Of a DNA stretch of 64,000 nucleotides, positions 1-10,506 are shown one piece after another. This DNA is from Asterionellopsis glacialis (Eukaryota; Bacillariophyta; Plagiogrammaphyceae; Rhaphoneidales; Asterionellopsidaceae). The notes below the pieces were generated by a model. The model saw nothing but the letters and a program-made list of their open reading frames with translations, was not told where the DNA came from and searched no databases. Every line of letters begins with the position of its first letter. Within the stretch, counting starts at the first letter, position 1. Location of the stretch: assembly GCA_014885115.2 (NCBI GenBank), contig WKLE02001264.1:1-64000 (forward strand). The letters run 5' to 3'. A program made the translations under genes and the position numbers.

Positions 1-207
1 CTGCTAAGTAGCAATCTTGTACAAGTAGAACCAAACAAATCAATAGAATATTTTAATTACAGAGGTGGATTTCTGTTAAATCATGATTGGGTTCCTTGTT
101 GACAAAAGGGTACTTGTCTTGAAGCCAAGCAATTAATTGACGTTTCAGTGACAATTACAGATTTGTTGTTTTTTTGCTTGCAATTAAACTTTTTTTGTAT
201 GAAGTTT

Positions 208-660
208 TCATGGTTTTGGTAACTGAGATTGCATAGTAGACTTACTTTGATGTGATTTCTTGATGGAAGTTGATGGAGAATATTGTGGCAATGAAAGTAG
301 GACAAGTGTGATGGTTGTATCTTGGAATAACAAACATAGAGTCTCCAAGAGGCTGTTTCTTGGTGTCCATGTATTTGTCAAGATGAATAAAAACAACTGT
401 GCCATTGTCTTGATTGGCTGAACTGTCAATTTTGTGTTCTTGATTGGCACCAAGAGACAACAGTGGTGCTTCATGCACCATGTAATGCCAGCTTGAGAGA
501 CAACAAATGAATCACATATCATTGATTTTCCACTGCCGGTGGGTTGGCAGATGAAAATGGGTGCAGCGGCAATGCCGCTGTTCTTGTTAGTCATCTTTAA
601 AAGATGTACACCAACATTGAGTTGCCATGAAAATTGTGTGAGTGAGAAAGCACTCTCCAT
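208..660 (-). pseudogene. RecQ/DEAD-like helicase fragment (decayed)
   Basis: A remnant of a superfamily 2 helicase. One minus-strand frame carries a Walker A motif, PTGSGKS, near 545-525. The continuation, with a Ser-Leu-Gly-Ala-Asn-Gln segment resembling motif Ia of RecQ-like helicases, lies in another frame at about 455-240, so the coding sequence is frameshifted. No motif II (DExH) is seen and the upstream part is missing. It lies at the edge of a block of decayed retroelements and could be a helicase carried by a mobile element or a captured gene fragment. The Walker motif is seen directly; the RecQ-like assignment is inference from the motif I to Ia spacing. Confidence 0.5.
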
Positions 661-781
661 GGATTTGTTGAAGATTTGGCATGGAACAGCATCAGAGTGC
701 GTTTGTATGGTATCATATGACCAATCTGTGGTGGAGTTGTTGATCAGTTTGGAGGTGGAAGTGAATTACACTGAGAATGGT

Positions 782-978
782 TTATTGATGCAGGGACAAG
801 CAGACAGACTCCAATTTACCTTGTAAATCTTTTACTTCTTACTAAATTGCTGGATCTTCTCTGGATTAAACTAAGTTCATAATTTACACCACCAAATAAA
901 AGTCTTCTTTTCTTTTGTGTGTTGTTTGTCTGATTGTTGTATTGTGTCTCTGTTGACACTAGTGGCATAGGGCATAGT
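782..978 (+). repeat. Left arm of a large inverted repeat
   Basis: The reverse complement of this segment matches 1459-1680 with scattered mismatches and small indels. Shared blocks include a run around GCAATTTAGTAAGAAGTAAA, a block encoding Lys-Arg-Arg-Leu-Leu-Phe-Gly, and a terminal block GTCTGCTTGTCC. The arms flank about 480 bp that hold a gag remnant. A further partial copy, in the same orientation as this arm, lies at about 9685-9735. Confidence 0.75.
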
Positions 979-1018
979 AATGTTACTCCCTCTTCCATAG
1001 GTAATTAACTTGCAAAAC

Positions 1019-1414
1019 ATGAAGACGTCCTACTCCTCCAATGAGTTTCAGAAGAAACCTTAGGAGTTAAGTCAACAGCAGACACTGCTGAATCCTCCTG
1101 CAATCTTCTTTGTGAAAACAAAGAAGGAGAGGTTGAAGTCAAAAGATGACAACAAGGATGCATACAAGATTATCAAGGTCAGCACCAATCCCACTGATCA
1201 AAGCTCAGATGCTGAGACAATTGAGAAAAGGGTGAAACAATTTGAGGATGGATCTGCTGAAGAGTGGATCCAATGGAGGATTGAGTTTGCTGAGGTTGAG
1301 TGGGATTATCCCTTCACCACAGCCTCATCCAAAACTTCCATGGCCTTGACCCTTTTGAAAGGCAGAGCAAGGCAGCTTTTCCAAGCAGCCAAATGCCAAC
1401 TGCCAGAGCAATAA
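1019..1414 (+). pseudogene. gag-like remnant of a retroelement
   Basis: Starts at ATG 1019, has one in-frame stop near 1060, then stays open to 1414. The stretch with Phe-Glu-Asp-Gly-Ser-Ala-Glu-Glu-Trp followed by a hydrophobic, helical segment resembles the capsid region of Ty3/gypsy-type gag proteins found in diatoms. It sits in the loop between the arms of the inverted repeat 782-978 and 1459-1680. No zinc knuckle is preserved. It differs from the two gag copies at 2.4 and 10.5 kb, so it belongs to another element family. Confidence 0.45.
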
Positions 1415-1458
1415 TGAAACTCTCAAGAAACCAATTCAAAAAGACCCTGAAGCTCTCT

Positions 1459-1680
1459 TGCCCTATGCTGCTAGTGTTGACAGTGGCACAACACAACAAT
1501 CAGACAATCAACACACAAATGAAAAGAAGACTTTTGTTTGGTGATGAAAATTATGAGCTAGTTTAAAAGAGTTAGTTTTATGCTGGAGAATTCCGGCAAT
1601 TTAGTAAGAAGTAAAGAATCAGGAAATGTTAGTCAATGGTAATTTGTGGAGTCCGTCTGCTTGTCCATGCATCAATCAGC
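1459..1680 (+). repeat. Right arm of a large inverted repeat
   Basis: Inverted copy of 782-978. Both arms encode, on opposite strands, a similar peptide ending in an Arg-Arg-Leu-Leu-Phe-Gly block followed by Asn-Tyr-Glu-Leu, which shows that the arms come from a coding or terminal segment of one element family. Confidence 0.75.
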
Positions 1681-1796
1681 CATCCTCAAGAGTGTCCTAC
1701 AGGGAGTGTACTTCATTCTCTTTGAACTGGTACTCAATGATGACATAGGCAAGATTTTTTTCTTGTCTAGGCATGCGGCAAGGCATCAGAAGAACT

Positions 1797-2290
1797 AGCA
1801 GTAGGCAAGTTTTGCAATGAATACGACTCACACACAATGATGTCAATCAACTGTAGTACGGATGTATCATGATGCAATGACATCACGGGTGGAGCACGTG
1901 CGGTGATGCACCGCGTCCAAGGCGCACTGACATAATGGAAGAAGCACGTGCAGTGATGCTTTGCAGCAGCATAACTCAATTTTGTGATGCGTCACATTGG
2001 AATGCAGTGATGCGCTGTCACTCTGTGGCAGTACAACTCCAATCATGACACCAAACAGGTGATCTGGTGGGCATTCATTGGCTGCCTTAGGGAGTTTGGT
2101 TCACATGGTAAAACCAAACTCCACTGGATCTGAACCCTAAGTAGACTGTCTGTAGGATCATGTACATAAAGCAGGTGTCAAAGACGAACCAGTGAATTGG
2201 CAAGTGTTTTTTAGTACTAGTTAAAATATCACACAATTTATCCACTCCAACAAACTCTACTCCCTTTTCAATAATTGTTGTCGACATAGT
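1797..2290 (+). repeat. LTR-like repeat A
   Basis: Diverged direct repeat of 9951-10434 and 11709-12189. All three begin with a TAGGC(A/G)AGT-like block, share AATCAACTGTAGTA about 50 bp in, and end with a block containing AGTTAAAATA and then TTGTTGTC. The 3' boundary is approximate. It lies about 70 bp before the gag start, as expected for a 5' LTR. Confidence 0.65.
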
Positions 2291-2363
2291 GCATAGTGTT
2301 AACACTCCACAAGAAAAGTGGTAAGCATCTAACAAATACCATTCCTATTTTCACCAACTCACC

Positions 2364-3494
2364 ATGAAGGTTGTTATTCCCAACCAAGGCAATGGTCAGA
2401 GCTACACACTGCCTTCTATCCCACTCAAATTTCTGAGTACGGAAGAGCAGAACTTGATTAAGGCAAAGTAAGCCAAAATTAGCCTGTTGTCCAATCCTGG
2501 GGATCAAAACTCCAAGGAGAAATTCACTATGGAGTTCCTGTACTTCAATCATGCCCCCCTAGGGAACTACTGGACTGGTTCAATAACTTGGACCAAGTGA
2601 TTTGCGGTCAGCAGATCACAACCAGACCAGCACATTTTTTGGTGGCCCATGCTTTCCTACGTGGTGAAGGCCTGCATGTGTTCAATGCCTCAGCCACTGA
2701 ACATGGAAACAAAACAGTGGATCACCTCAAGATGGTCAACAAGGACCTTAAGAAGCACTTTTTCCCACTTAAGGCACTCATGAAGCAGAAATGCTACATG
2801 TGCCAATTCCTCAGGAAGCCATGCAAACTAACATCTAAAGAGTACCAAGCTGCTCTTCATATGCTCAATGGCTACTTAAAGAAGTTTCTGTGAGCAGACA
2901 AAAACTCTAAGCTCTCCAACAAGGAACTACTAGAGATCTTTGAGTTCAGAATCCCTGCTAGTTACTTGGAGCAAGGAAATGATGCACCAGGGATTGGATC
3001 CTCAGGATAAAGGCCTACCAGCGTTTCTGGAATTTCTGGAACACATGGAAGTCACGGACTCCATACAAGATCCATCAGGCCCTAAGACTAAGGACAAGCC
3101 AGCCCACAAGGACAAACATAACAATCCAACTAATGGCTGGGACAATAAGGACCAGAAGGTGCATAAGGGCAAATTCAAGTACTGTAAAATCTGCAAGAAC
3201 AGTTCTCATGATACCAGCGATTGCCGTTCCCTGGACAACTACATCGATGAACATCAGAAGGATGGTAAAAAGGAACAGCCTAAGTACAAGCACCAGTGCT
3301 TCAACAAGTACAACAAGCAGGAACTGAATGCCATTGCAACTCAAGTTAAGGATTTATTGACTAAGAACTCATCCAATAAGAACAAGCACAAATGCAAAGC
3401 TTCCAGCAAGGATTCTGAGTCCTATGATAGCAATGTCAAAAAATGCTACAACTTCAACTTTGAAACCTTAAATATCAATAACAAGGAGGAATGA
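2364..3494 (+). pseudogene. gag, element 1 (disrupted)
   Basis: Begins at ATG 2364 and is interrupted by an in-frame stop near 2470 and by frameshifts, with open segments at 2588-2893 and 2940-3494. It contains a canonical CCHC zinc knuckle (CKICKNSSHDTSDC, C-x2-C-x4-H-x4-C) near 3187-3228, followed by a Lys-rich tail. It aligns along its length with the second copy at 10507-11624. Gag would form the element's particle and bind its RNA; this copy cannot make an intact protein. Confidence 0.75.
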
Positions 3495-3545
3495 GATAAT
3501 ACCCCTGTAGTTGATAACGTAGAAAACTGTTTACATGACTATTCT

Positions 3546-3873
3546 ATGACTAACCACTTTTCCTATAATACCTTTAGGAACTTGCATAGCCTGAAGAAAA
3601 AGCCTAAAACTAGGCATACTCCTCACCCTGTGATGGTCATGCTAATGCTAATAGGCAAAGGCTGCAGGCAGAAAACAAAGCCACTCAAATTACTTTTAGA
3701 TTCAGGCACTTCAGCCACCATTGTAAATAAGAAATTTATGAAAAAGCTTAAGTAAAAACCTGAGCCCAGGACACTTTGGAAGACCAAGGGCAGAAATTTT
3801 TCAACCAATCAGAAAGTCTGTACAATATTCGAATTGACCAAATTCGATGACCGCACAGCCATTGAATGGGAAT
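3546..3873 (+). pseudogene. Retropepsin-like protease, element 1 (5' part of pol)
   Basis: Contains a hydrophobic Leu-Leu-Leu-Asp-Ser-Gly-Thr-Ser-Ala-Thr motif near 3690-3720, the D-S/T-G catalytic signature of retroviral-type aspartic proteases. A stop follows at 3755, and the open frame continues in pieces to the insertion point at 3873. The remaining linker and RT resume at 8474. Confidence 0.7.
3854..3873 (+). repeat. Target-site duplication, left copy
   Basis: CACAGCCATTGAATGGGAAT, a perfect 20-bp match to 8455-8474. It flanks the 4581-bp insertion. Reading across one copy joins the two halves of the gypsy pol linker in the same order. Confidence 0.9.
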
Positions 3874-5010
3874 ACTCTTTCACTGGGGACAAAAAGTTCA
3901 TCTGGTATATACAGTACGAGAACAATTGTACAGTACAAAAGAAGTGGTACTACTGACAGTACGTTGGACAAAACCATACAAATGAGCAACAGGATCCTCC
4001 AATCCAATCGGAGAGATGACAATTGTGAAACAACGGCCATGGCACCCAATGGCAACAAGAAGAACAGTTACCACTCCAACTCAATGGACAAGAGTAAAAA
4101 CAGAAAAACAGGGCAACCAACAATGCATCAGGAATCAAATGAGTGGTAGTGATCAGCAAAAACAACAAAATTGTTCAAAGTTTTGGCACCAAGAAGTCCA
4201 CCAGATACAAGCTTCGTATTCAGATTAACATGAACCTTCCATCCTATGAAAATCAGACAAACTTTGTCAACGTACCTCACCATCAGAAAATATTTTGTAA
4301 GGAACTCTTTAAACTTGATGCTTCCATGAATATCCTCAAATGGTAAGCAAAGCACAGTCTGGAAAGAAGTCAGAGAAGCAGATAACATCCACTCGCATCT
4401 CCTAAAACAATCTGAAGAGCACGATTGACTAGCTCAGCCTACAACCTTTGGTAAAACAGAAAGAGGCTTCCATTTAGGCTTTACAGGTACTGGTCATGTA
4501 GCTCATGACATTCTACAAGGTGAATACAATTATAAATTGGACGAACTACACTATGAAGCAAGAACATTCATCCAAAATCTACAACAACGGCAGTGCCCAA
4601 CCATGAAAACTATGATATTGCCATCAGAAGTGTACCAATTATATTTCAAATGGAATGAACATACATCAATGTCACCATCTCAATTTCATCTAGGTCTTTA
4701 CAAGACACTGATCAAAAGTTCACAGTTACTATCGATACTGACAATGCTGATGAACATACCATTAAAGCACATGATATCACTAAAACAATGGGAAAACTCA
4801 ACCATGTGTATGATCAAAAAGGACATCGGATCACCCAAGCTCCACTGATTGCGCCTAATCCACCTGTTTGAGGCAGACATGAACGGTATTACCAAGATAA
4901 TCTTGGCAAGGAGATTCATATATCATTGTCAGGATTACAACCTCCTTCATCCAAGCCAACATAGAGGACTTCCAGGCTTTGAAACCCAACATGTTCTTTT
5001 AAAATTTTGA

Positions 5011-5500
5011 ATGACTACAGACTCAGCAACAATCATGAGACACAATCTGGCAATAAATAATAATGACACCAAAGCTTGCTATGACAGAATCATTCCAGCA
5101 ATTAACAGGAATTCACACTTATCCAAAGGAATGCCCCTTAATGCCACCAAACTCCAAAATTTGCTACTATTAAACATGAAGTATTCTGTGAGAACTGCAC
5201 ACAGAACATCTGAAGCATCCTGGACAAACTCTGCAGAGGATCCTAAATTTGGATTCGACATTGCACACAATCGATGCCTATGTTGACAATGCAAACACTG
5301 GTGTAAATGATGGAAACTCCCAGGACAGCTCAATCTACACAATCCTATCATTGCAACAATGGGAACAAATTTTACACATAACTGGAGGCAATCTGAATCT
5401 ACAAAAATGTTTCTGTTCAATTCTTACATGGTCACAGGAGGGAGAGAATCCCATACCCATGTCAATACTAGAAGCACCGGGCGATATCAAAAATAACTAA
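5011..5500 (+). pseudogene. Reverse transcriptase remnant of the non-LTR element
   Basis: Two overlapping frames hold the RT palm. The segment Ala-Tyr-Val-Asp-Asn-Ala-Asn-Thr-Gly-Val-Asn at about 5275-5307 corresponds to the catalytic Y-x-D-D box, with the second Asp changed to Asn. It is followed by Ile-Thr-Gly-Gly-Asn-Leu-Asn-Leu-Gln-Lys-Cys, which fits the next conserved RT block. A small deletion just upstream seems to have removed part of the fingers/palm. Enzymatic activity would be lost even without the frameshifts. Confidence 0.65.
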
Positions 5501-6812
5501 CAGCTCTACAGGAGTTCAATCCACCATCACAAGACTGAATCCAGATCTAGCATTCAAACTATTAGGAGTATGGGTTCAACTTCATGGATCAATGCATACC
5601 CACTTCACTGAACTCCAATAAAAAGTAAGAGGTCTAACAAGAGCAATATGTGCATCTAACCTAACCCACAACAAATCAATGATTGCATACAAACAAGTGG
5701 CCTTTAAACAGCTGGAATATAGCTTACCTATGACCATGTACAATTATAAAGAAATCAATGAGCTTCAGAAACTATTCACAAGAGCCTTCCTAGCAAACAG
5801 TGGCTACCACAGTCGGTTTCCATGAGTATTAGTCTACACACCAGAATGATATGGATGCATTGGATTTGACAATATGTACCAAGCTAGAGGAATACTACAA
5901 CTGAAATACCTAATAGCACACATCTGTCAATGTGATGATCTAGGGAAAGCTATGATTTGCATGTGAGAATAACTTCAAATATTTGCAGGAGTATGCACAC
6001 CATTACTAACAAATCCCTTGTCTGCCCAAGCTCCTAATCTTAAATACATTCCCAATGAATGGATATTAACAATTCGTGAATTCCTCAAAGCTTTCCATGA
6101 ATCAATAGAGTTTCTGACGATGTGGGTTCCTACAAAACAAAGAGAACACAACTCAATTATTATGGACCAAGTACTTTCATGGACCAAGTCAACAACAGAA
6201 CTTCATCAGATTAACGCATGCCAAATATATCTTTGAGTTACAACAGTAGCAGACGTATCAGACATCACTGGACAATTCTTAGAAGAAAAATTTGTCACTG
6301 AAAATTGCAGTCCATGTGTGTCAAACCTTCTATGGCCTAGGCAACTTTATCCAACCAGCAAATGCTGGACGGCATGAAAAAAAAACACTAACAGCTACTC
6401 TTCTGACTTCTTTGGCTAAACCCTACAAATTAGAACAACATCTCAGAAAGTGGAATAGGAACCCGGACAAGGTATATTTCACAGTCATTGATCCAACTAC
6501 ACAAATACTCTACAAAGAATCAGAAATTCAAGGAATCTACCACAAGTACCAACCATCCAGTGGTACTACAGGTGCAAGTATAATCTGGGTTCAGCAGAAC
6601 AGTCCATGTTACCAGAGGTAGCTATTCCAGTCCAATGCAATAACAAAACCAACTCCGTTACAATATCTAAACCCCAATTCATCAGGGTCAGAACCCAGAC
6701 ATCCATTCATACACTCCAAAAACACAAAGAACAATTACCAGAGGCATTTCAGGATCTTTTGTGACATGTAATTACATCAAAGACAGAACAATCAATAGTG
6801 GACATAATAAGA

Positions 6813-7280
6813 GAAGGAGTTAATCTGGTCATAGCATCTGATGGCTCCAAAAAGACAACAGGCGGGACTTACAGATAGTTCACTAGCAGAAGGTATGGGA
6901 CCAGTCCAGGGCAACATCATAACACTTACATCACACCAAGGAACTCTACGGAATCATGCCAGCATTGCTATATGTGCTACAGCTATGCAAATTCTTCAAG
7001 TTTCAGGACATCATAGTACAAATAATAGTATATTGCAACAACATGGAGTGTGTCAACAAAGTCAACATAGCAACAAAACCTATGAGGGGCACATCCAGAT
7101 ATATAGTGGCAGATTATGACATAGAGTCACTCCTACGATATATTATTCAAACAAAACAGATACCAGTAGGCACAAAATGGATCAAAAGCCATCAGAACGA
7201 CACTGAAAGCATGGAAGAATTATCATACCTGGCTTAGATGAACATAGCTGCAGATGAACTGGCTGAATATGCATATGAAG
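6813..7280 (+). pseudogene. RNase H domain remnant of the non-LTR element
   Basis: A frame at about 6825-6870 reads Val-Ile-Ala-Ser-Asp-Gly-Ser, the first RNase H aspartate. After a frameshift the domain continues at 6944-7275 with a Lys-Glu-Leu-Tyr-Gly-Ile block (catalytic Glu), then Val-Tyr-Cys-Asn-Asn-Met-Glu where a Cys-Asp-Asn is expected (catalytic Asp to Asn), a Lys-Ser-His-Gln-Asn-Asp block, and finally Asn-Ile-Ala-Ala-Asp-Glu-Leu-Ala (last catalytic Asp). Motif order and spacing fit a type I RNase H. Confidence 0.65.
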
Positions 7281-8003
7281 CATGTTATCAATCCCAAGCG
7301 AATCATCCTCCATTTCCCACAACAACCATATCACTCACCATTGATGGTGTAAGAGTTACGGCAAAGTTGAAAACACAAATTGAAGATGCCATCTATCTGA
7401 AGTCCCTAATAAAATACCAAAATGACAAATATAACTGGGGAAATTCAATCTGGAATACTATTGACTGGTACTCATTTGAACTAGCACTAAAGCATCAGAG
7501 ACCTGGTCTAAAACAATTTATCCATAGATTTACTAGTGAATGGCTGCCAGTTGGAGCAAGGACCAAATTTTATCAAAAACATCAAAGTGCCAAAATGCAT
7601 CAGTTGTCAGTCTGAATATGATGAGTCCTGCATCCACATATTTCAATGTCCAAATCCAAGAAGACAATCACATCTTCTCAACCAAGTAATCCGTCTTATG
7701 GCAGTTCTTCAGAAGAAACACACATACAGACAAATCATCATGATTCTACAGCAGAGCATCATACAGTGTTCCAAAGGTAAAGCACTGAGTGACTATCAGC
7801 TCCCCTCACAACCTAAGAAATACAACTACACCATACAAATTGCAATAGAAGAACAAACAGAAATAGGATGGAATAATGTACTAAAAGGATGGCTATTGAA
7901 AAAGTGGGCAAAGGTGCAAGATGAATACTATGAAGAGAGGAGCAAAACTGACAAGAGGATAAACAGAAATATCTCAATGGGCTTACATGGAGTAAAACAG
8001 TAA
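7238..8003 (+). pseudogene. C-terminal zinc-motif region of the non-LTR element
   Basis: Two overlapping frames (7238-7615 and 7536-8003) cover the domain after RNase H. CISCQSEYDESCIHIFQC (about 7593-7650) has the C-x2-C...H-x4-C pattern of the C-terminal zinc motif found after RNase H in many LINE proteins. The tail is Lys/Glu-rich. A one-base slip near 7600 separates the frames. Confidence 0.55.
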
Positions 8004-8454
8004 TTCAAGGTCTACATGACATAGCTTTTTCTACTTGGAAATTCCAAAATAGAGACATTTATGGCCATAATAAGAAGGAGGAGGAAGGTATTATACTGGA
8101 CAATATGAAATCAAAAGTGAGAAGAGAATACGAAAGGTAATATAACTTCCCAGCCAAAATTCAATGGTAATATTTTACAAGATCAGTGCATGACAGAGTG
8201 AATGATTCAATTCAAATATTACAAGCATGGTATGCAAACTTACAAGCAGCACTTACAGCAATGGAGGAAAGACCATTCCCAGCAACTGGAATTGGATAAA
8301 GATTCTAGGAGGCTGTCAATGTTTCTTTATATGATAAGAGACCAGTACCAAACCAGTGTGCAACAAGTTACCCTCTAGGCATGACTTGGATGTCACCAGG
8401 CGGATTATTTTAGTAGCATTAAGTAGTTAAACAATGGTTTAGAGTTTATTTAAT

Positions 8455-8474
8455 CACAGCCATTGAATGGGAAT
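8455..8474 (+). repeat. Target-site duplication, right copy
   Basis: Perfect copy of 3854-3873. The gypsy pol linker resumes immediately downstream. Confidence 0.9.
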
Positions 8475-9509
8475 GTCATGTCAATGAGATGAAAGGTCAA
8501 CAATCATACAATATGATAATTGGATGCAAGCTCCTAGAGGAACTAGGTATGATACTTGACTATAAGCAGTGCATAATGACTTGAGAAGAAGCTGAAGTCC
8601 CAATAAAATCAACTGACTATGAGATCAAGGAATCGTACAGTATGCTACAGGAACTCAATGAATCCAAGCAAGTACAGGAAGCCACAGATCGCATGAACAG
8701 AATACTGGCCACAAAGTATGACAAAGCAGACTTGGACAAAGTAACTTACATGTGCTGGCATCTGCCCCCTAAGGACAGAAAAGCCTTAAATGCACTACTT
8801 AAGAAGTATGAACCCCTGTTTGATGGCACCCTGGGCATGTGGAACATCAACCTGGTAGGTATCAAGATAAAAGAAGGCTCCAAACCATACCATGGTAAGG
8901 CCTATCTAGTACCATATGTGTACAATCAAATCCTCAGAGAAGAGGTAAATTGACTAGTACATATAGGAGTACTACAGAAAGTCAACAGGTCAGAGTGGGC
9001 AGCCCCTAGCTTCCCACAACCTAAGAAAAATGATACTATCAGGTTTATTTCTGATTTCCAGAAACTGAACAAATGTATCATATAACATCTGTTCCCTATT
9101 CTGTATATTCAGGAATTACTTACAAAACTCAAAGGTTTCTCATCAGTGTCATCATTAGACCTAAATATAAATTACTATCACATATGACTAGACATGGATG
9201 CTAGCAAATTATGTACCATTATCCTACCACCATGGGGCAAGTATGAGTGCCTATGTTTACCCATGGGAGTTGCAAGCCACAAGAAAATGAGCAAACTCAT
9301 GCACGGACTAGAATTTGTATGCATGCACCTTGACCATCTATTGCTCCTTACAATGAACAATTTGACAATCATCTAAATAAAATGGACCTGGTACTACAAA
9401 GACTACAGGAAGCAAGACTTAAAGTCAACACTGAGAAATCCTTTTTTGGAAAAACTGAAATGGACTATCTTGGCTTCTATGTCTGTCATAAGGGCATATG
9501 AGACAAAAT
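8474..9509 (+). pseudogene. Reverse transcriptase, element 1 (3' part of surviving pol)
   Basis: Begins with the protease-RT linker (Tyr-Asn-Met-Ile-Ile-Gly-Cys) and an open segment 8642-8953 with Tyr-Glu-Pro-Leu-Phe-Asp-Gly, then Trp-Ala-Ala-Pro-Ser and Arg-Phe-Ile-Ser-Asp-Phe near 9000-9060. These are the early conserved RT blocks of Ty3/gypsy elements. Later blocks (Gly-Lys-Tyr-Glu-Cys-Leu-Cys-Leu-Pro-Met-Gly, and Met-Asp-Tyr-Leu-Gly-Phe near 9460) are present, but stops and small deletions interrupt the frame and the catalytic YxDD region is lost near 9335. Homology ends at about 9509. Confidence 0.75.
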
Positions 9510-9950
9510 GTGAGGAGGGTGGACTCTGTCTTTTACATATTTCTGGGGTGCCATGTGCACTTCAAATATGTGCATGATAACCACTATGTCCTTTTATATG
9601 TCTTTTAAAGTACCTAAATCTCCATGATACATCACGGGAAAATTCTTGTGTGACCAGGTATACAAACAGAGCAAATAAACTACTCTCTGTAGGACACTCT
9701 TTAGGATGGCTGATTGATGCAGGAACAAGGAGATGGACTAAACATAATTTTGAATCATCAAGTTTGGATTTGGCATTAAATGGTTAGGATTGGGACTGCT
9801 GGGTTCAGGTGAAGAACATGGACTAGTAGAGGTTTCACCATGGTCAAATTGATGGGTTGGTCAAAAGGTCATGATAGGATGGTGGTGAATTGTCAACTGA
9901 AATTGGAAGAGATCCCAATTCAAGAAAAAATGGTACTGTGAGTAGGGGCC
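9510..9950. other. Non-coding spacer between RT remnant and LTR B
   Basis: No coding sequence is seen. Positions 9685-9735 repeat part of the inverted-repeat family of 782-1680: the block around GGCTGATTGATGCAGGAACA matches the left arm directly and 1655-1705 in reverse complement. The junction with RT is abrupt, which suggests a deletion or a further insertion. Confidence 0.5.
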
Positions 9951-10434
9951 TTGCAGTAGGCGAGTCGCGAGACTCATGCAATAATGTCAATCAACTGTAG
10001 TATAGATGTACCATGGTGTGATGACATCACGGATGAGGACAGATAAGATGACGTGATGATGTCATCAAGCAGACAGATGCAAACGCACAGTGACATGCCG
10101 CGTACATGTGACATCACAAGCAAAGCATATTGAAATCCACTCAGCAGTAGAAGCTTGATGCGTCATGCTGGAACATGATGACGCGCCAGTCCACCGGACT
10201 CTTATTGGCTGCCCTGGGGAGTTTGGTTCACATGACAAAATTGAACTCCGTCAGAACCAAACTCTAAGTAGATCAGCCGTAGGATCCCGTACTGAAATTA
10301 GGTCAAGAAGATGAATCGGTGGATTGTCGGATATTTTTAGAGACTAGTTAAAATAGCTCATAATTTTTTATTCACTCTAACAAACTTAATCTATTTTTCC
10401 TATCACTTTTCAAACATTGTTGTCAGCATAGTGC
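9951..10434 (+). repeat. LTR-like repeat B
   Basis: Direct repeat of A and C. It is closer to C: both share the block TTTGGTTCACATGA, a GATCAGCCGTAGGATCCC-like block and AATAGCTCATAATTT. It contains several TGACGT/TGACATCA-like sites. Confidence 0.7.
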
Positions 10435-10506
10435 ATAGTGTTAACACTCCATGTGAAAAGCAGTAAGTAATTAACAAACATCATTCCTATTTTGCACAAC
10501 TCAACC

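Larger units (their letters stand above)
3874..8454 (+). mobile_element. Non-LTR (LINE-like) retrotransposon inserted in the gypsy element
   Basis: A 4581-bp insertion bounded by a perfect 20-bp target duplication. Its coding remnants, all on the plus strand, include an RT palm motif, an RNase H domain and a C-terminal zinc motif. That order is typical of LINE elements with RNase H, as in diatom Ambal-like elements. No poly(A) tail is seen at the 3' end. Many stops and frameshifts make it inactive. The insertion type is inferred from the domain order and the long target duplication. Confidence 0.8.
1797..9509 (+). mobile_element. Decayed Ty3/gypsy-like LTR retrotransposon (element 1)
   Basis: Order along the plus strand: LTR-like repeat A, gag with zinc knuckle, retropepsin, then reverse transcriptase. 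The protease-RT linker is interrupted by a 4.6-kb non-LTR insertion (3874-8454). Gag, protease and RT are broken by stops and frameshifts, and RT stops abruptly at about 9509 before any RNase H or integrase. The protease-then-RT order and the gag with a CCHC knuckle fit Ty3/gypsy (Metaviridae-type) elements. If LTR B (9951-10434) is its 3' end, about 440 bp of unrelated sequence replaced the rest of pol. Confidence 0.75.
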
